Below, in pieces: positions 60,614 to 64,000 of a stretch of DNA of 64,000 nucleotides; positions within the stretch are counted from its first letter, which is position 1, and each line of letters begins with the position of its first letter. Source of the stretch: Desulfobacter sp. (GTDB lineage: Bacteria > Desulfobacterota > Desulfobacteria > Desulfobacterales > Desulfobacteraceae); the NCBI GenBank assembly GCA_028768525.1, contig CP054837.1, forward strand, positions 1,284,001 to 1,348,000, read 5' to 3'. Position numbers and translations under genes: made by a program. The notes below the pieces were generated by a model that did not search any database, was not told the origin of the DNA, and saw nothing but the letters and a program-made list of their open reading frames with translations.

Positions 60614-63547
60614 ATGGACTATTTTGAGCAAGTTGAGAAGCTGTCCCTCCGCCCTATAACTTCACCGAATACCGGTTTTAGACCTGGTCAGTTAGGAGGT
60701 ATTCATGCCGCACTCTCACATTTTTCTGTTTATGATGACCCAGCTATTATTTGTTTGCCCACAGGGTATGGTAAGACTGCGATAATTATGTCATTGCCAT
60801 TCGTAATGAAAGCAAAGCGAGTATTAGTTGTTGAGCCATCAAACGCTTTAAGGAAACAAACGGCTTCCCACTTTAAAGAACTATCTGTTCTGAAACGTCT
60901 TAATGTTGTAGCTGAAAATGCAGATAACCCGATTGTCCTTTTACAACAAGGTCAGATATCATCATTGGACCAATGGGAAGAAATGAAAAAATATGATGTT
61001 GTTGTTTCTACTCCTGCGAGTAGTTCCCCAGTAAACAGTGGAACTGTTCCAGATGACTTGTTTGATTTAATTATCTTCGATGAAGCCCATCATGCTCCAG
61101 CAGAAACATGGTCAGCTTATATAGAAAAATTTTCTGGTGCAAATTTTGTGTTCCTTACAGCAACACCCTTCAGAAGAGATAACAAAGCTATACCCGGCAG
61201 GCTCTGTTATTTTTACCCTGTGCTAAAAGCATCAAGGGAAAAAGCGTTTGGAAAAGTTATTTATAAACCGGCATTAGTTACTAATGACCATAATGACAAC
61301 GAAATCGATCAAGCCATTGCTTCCGCTGCTGTGAGTCAATTAAGAAAAGATCAAGCTAATGGATATGATCATAGGATTTTCGCTAGAGCGGCATCCAGAC
61401 CGAAGGCAAAAGAGTTGGTTGAGGTATATGAAAATGAGGGTGCTAAAGTAGCAGCCATTACAAGCTATTTAACCAAGAAAAAGCAAGATGAGACCGAAGA
61501 TGCCCTCATAAATGGAGAATTGGATGGAGTCGTTTGTGTTGATATGTTTGGCGAAGGTTATGATTTTCCTAAACTGAAAATTGCGGCGCTCCATGCTCCT
61601 CACAAATCATTGGTTCCCTCCTTACAATTCATTGGTAGATTTGCGAGGACTAATGACGAACGAACCAGTGATGCTACACTCATAACCGCACCTACTCGTC
61701 TAAAAGAGGCCACATCAAGGCTTTTTGAAATAGGGATAGATGTGGCTGAATTAATAGACGAAGTGTCACGGGAGCAGATTGAAAGGTCCGATAAGGATCG
61801 GGAGATACTTGATCTGTTGAAGATAAAAATTCAACGAGACTCAGATTATGAGTCCGTTTCACCTTTATTATTCAAACTATACGCACATGCTAGAATTTTC
61901 GATTGTAATTCAACACCTGATTTTTCGTTGGTAGGACATAATATATGTGGCTTCTTACCAATAGTAAAACAATGGGTCTCCGATGATGGGCTGATTAGTT
62001 TAATATTAACCGTAGACGATTCACCTCCGAATTGGGCCAAATCTGACGCTATTTCAAATTTGAGACATGATGTATTTCTTTTGGCATACAACGAGGCGAC
62101 CAAATATTGTTTTATCGGTTCCACTCGCCGAACGGACAAAATATATTTGGATTTAATGGAACAATCATGCTCAAAGCAGCATCGCCCAGTGAGTTATGAG
62201 GTGACTCGCAGGGCTATAGCCGGCTTAGGTAGCCTTCGGTTCTATAACGTGGGGTTAAAAAACAAAGCCGTTAACACTCAGGCTGAATCATATCGTGTTT
62301 TAACTGGACCAAGTGCAGAGAGAGCTGTAACCGCCGGAGATGCGAGAGCGTTTGTGCAAGGGCATTTTTTTGGTAGTGGAGAAGCTGAAGATGGACGAGA
62401 GACAGTTGGGGCGAGCAGCAGTTCCAGAGTTTGGAGCAACAAACGATTAACGGTATCTGAATATCTCGATTGGCTTTCAATACTAAATGCAAGATTAAGC
62501 GGTAATGATGCTGTCGCTCAATCTCAATTAGATATAGTTCAACATGCAAAAGTTCTCTCTGAAATTCCAATTATTGTAATAGCCGCAGGTTGGAATAAAT
62601 CGGCTTATAGATCTGCTCCAAGAATAAGGTATCGTATGGATGGATCACAGAACTGGAATTTTCAACAAATTACCGATTTTGATATTTTTAATTTCACTAC
62701 ATCTGATGATCGTAAATCATTATCTTTCAAAATCGGATTTGAGGATATTGAAGTGCGCTATATCTTCTCAATTAGTGGTGGTGCGCTTATTCAAAAGAAA
62801 GATCCTGAATGGAATGTCGAGGTTTTGTCTGGAGTAGATGATTGGACAGCTTTTGAACAATGGATGTCCACGCATCCGCCTACATTTTACGCATCCGACA
62901 AATCGTCATTCCAGGGGGTAAATCAAATTTCTCCACCTTCAACAGTTTTACTGTCTTTGTCAGAGCACGATACGGAAGTACTCGATTGGGGGGATTGTGA
63001 TATAAAAACAGAATTTAATATCGAAAAGGCATCCCCCGATTTAACAGTACATCAACTTTTAGAAAGAGAGTTATTAGGGTTAAACGGAATTGTGTCATTA
63101 TTCTATGATCACCGATCCGGAGAGGCAGCAGATTTCATTGCCGTCACAAGAAATGACTTAAATGAAGTGTTCGTAAAACTATATCATTGCAAAAGCGCAG
63201 GTGGAAATCCCTCTGGAGGTAGGGTCGATGACGCTTATGAAGTAGCTGGTCAAATGGTAAAATCTGTATCTTACTGTGAAGTTTCAATCCTATGTGAGCA
63301 TATGACTCATAGATCAAATGAAAATAGGCATATAAACCCCTCTGCATTTATTTTAGGAGAGTTGGAATCAACTGTAGGTTTGCTTAAAAGCACAGTTCCA
63401 AACAAATTGTTTTTTGAAATATATGCTGTACAACCTGGAATATCTATAAATATGATTGATGACCATTTATCTGATTTAATGGCTTTTGGGTTGGAATATG
63501 TTTTTAGAGGTGGAGCCGCAACGGCTAAGTGGATAATAAATGTGTAA
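60614..63547 (+). CDS. SF2 helicase with C-terminal nuclease-like domain
   Basis: 977 residues. DEAD/DEAH SF2 core: CLPTGYGKTAII (from about 47), VEPSNALRKQ, IIFDEAHHAP (D156), LTATPFRRD, DMFGEGYDFP and QFIGRFART. A long middle (about 420-790) is unrecognised. Near the C-terminus AADFIAVTRNDLNEVFVKLYHCKSAGG (D840, K860) followed by GGRVDDAYEVAGQ looks like a PD-(D/E)xK-type nuclease half. Helicases with this YHCKSxGG end occur in antiphage loci. AAGGA upstream of ATG 60614. With the TIR-like protein it may recognise and cut or signal foreign DNA. Confidence 0.85.
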   Translation: MDYFEQVEKLSLRPITSPNTGFRPGQLGGIHAALSHFSVYDDPAIICLPTGYGKTAIIMSLPFVMKAKRVLVVEPSNALRKQTASHFKELSVLKRLNVVAENADNPIVLLQQGQISSLDQWEEMKKYDVVVSTPASSSPVNSGTVPDDLFDLIIFDEAHHAPAETWSAYIEKFSGANFVFLTATPFRRDNKAIPGRLCYFYPVLKASREKAFGKVIYKPALVTNDHNDNEIDQAIASAAVSQLRKDQANGYDHRIFARAASRPKAKELVEVYENEGAKVAAITSYLTKKKQDETEDALINGELDGVVCVDMFGEGYDFPKLKIAALHAPHKSLVPSLQFIGRFARTNDERTSDATLITAPTRLKEATSRLFEIGIDVAELIDEVSREQIERSDKDREILDLLKIKIQRDSDYESVSPLLFKLYAHARIFDCNSTPDFSLVGHNICGFLPIVKQWVSDDGLISLILTVDDSPPNWAKSDAISNLRHDVFLLAYNEATKYCFIGSTRRTDKIYLDLMEQSCSKQHRPVSYEVTRRAIAGLGSLRFYNVGLKNKAVNTQAESYRVLTGPSAERAVTAGDARAFVQGHFFGSGEAEDGRETVGASSSSRVWSNKRLTVSEYLDWLSILNARLSGNDAVAQSQLDIVQHAKVLSEIPIIVIAAGWNKSAYRSAPRIRYRMDGSQNWNFQQITDFDIFNFTTSDDRKSLSFKIGFEDIEVRYIFSISGGALIQKKDPEWNVEVLSGVDDWTAFEQWMSTHPPTFYASDKSSFQGVNQISPPSTVLLSLSEHDTEVLDWGDCDIKTEFNIEKASPDLTVHQLLERELLGLNGIVSLFYDHRSGEAADFIAVTRNDLNEVFVKLYHCKSAGGNPSGGRVDDAYEVAGQMVKSVSYCEVSILCEHMTHRSNENRHINPSAFILGELESTVGLLKSTVPNKLFFEIYAVQPGISINMIDDHLSDLMAFGLEYVFRGGAATAKWIINV

Positions 63548-63689
63548 TTTGAATAATCCTCTTCTTCTGCAAATAAACTACCCGCCCTCAAATCATTCTT
63601 TGATTGGTGTCCTTAAATGTCAACAATAAGTATGCCCCCAACTTCACTGGTATTTTTTTGATTAAAAAGTACTCTGTACATCCTGACTA

Positions 63690-63815
63690 TATCTATCATT
63701 CGTGGCCGAAAATACTGTCAATAAAGGCATTCACTTCTTTTCCCAGTGCTCAAACCACTCACAATTCGGGGGGGCGAGCTTTAGCGTTGGAAATGCTCTG
63801 GAGTAACAGGGATAG
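63690..63815 (+). repeat. Dispersed repeat family 2, copy b
   Basis: Aligned to 18500-18630. Lies in the gap after the helicase gene; from 63816 to 64000 I see nothing else. Confidence 0.6.
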
Positions 63816-64000
63816 TATGGGGTGTATTTCGTGCTAAGAGATGAGACTCAAACTGAAGTAGTCCACAGTACTTTGAACTTCAACTTACCCCACACAATCT
63901 ATACCAGAAACGATTGCCGGGAGAATAGAACAAATCATTTGTACGAATAGCTTCTTATCTTCTCTCCACTCATTACTTCTCAAACCATTGATAACAACGG

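Overview
The window looks like chromosome of an anaerobic, sulfate-reducer-like Desulfobacterota bacterium (Desulfobacter/Desulfobacula type). The clues are an octaheme hydroxylamine-oxidoreductase-family cytochrome with its tetraheme NapC/NrfH-type anchor, a rubredoxin beside a class I hybrid cluster protein, a DUF3786 protein, a PEP-CTERM protein, a Cache sensor ending in a CxxC/CPxC tail, and AT-rich intergenic DNA scattered with transposon debris. This assignment is an inference; there is no rRNA gene, tRNA gene or CRISPR array that I can recognise.

Layout. 1-7.7 kb is accessory: a frameshifted tyrosine recombinase cut by the window edge, then six minus-strand genes for secreted, membrane or small proteins (MORN-type repeats, ankyrin repeats, possible immunity-like proteins) and two decayed genes. 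8-18.3 kb is the metabolic core: a Na+/H+ antiporter-like protein, the haoC-hao-type cytochrome pair, hcp plus rubredoxin, a four-gene operon (glutamine amidotransferase-like, cupin, small coiled coil, DUF3786), and a divergent CBS-HPP-VOC operon. Three FNR/DNR/HcpR-type palindromes sit at exact class II promoter spacing in front of hcp and between the divergent operons, suggesting a shared nitrosative or anaerobic regulon. The cytochromes (nitrite to hydroxylamine), Hcp (hydroxylamine or NO reduction) and HPP (candidate nitrite carrier) fit together.

19.4-27.8 kb is a minus-strand island of two DUF6915-like proteins, two calcineurin-like phosphoesterases, two paralogous HAD proteins (one fused to a HicB-like tail), a nucleotidase-like HAD, a serine recombinase, a conserved small protein and HicB, with a large nested inverted repeat. 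A GIY-YIG protein and an XRE regulator with a zinc-ribbon gene follow. 28.0-30.9 kb is an IS21-family element. 31-39 kb is a signalling region: solute-binding protein, NarL-type two-component pair, two SpoIIAA-like proteins, PilZ protein, Cache sensor, PEP-CTERM protein.

39.5-48.4 kb holds small conserved proteins, a sigma-like/acidic-protein/ImmA-IrrE trio, an autotransporter and two nested insertion sequences. 48.5-64 kb holds HutD, a cyclase-AAA-TPR protein, a 1640-residue exonuclease-RecQ-UvrD fusion, a decayed IS3 transposase, and a TIR-like plus helicase-nuclease gene pair that looks like an antiphage module. Several short dispersed repeat families recur in the gaps across the window.
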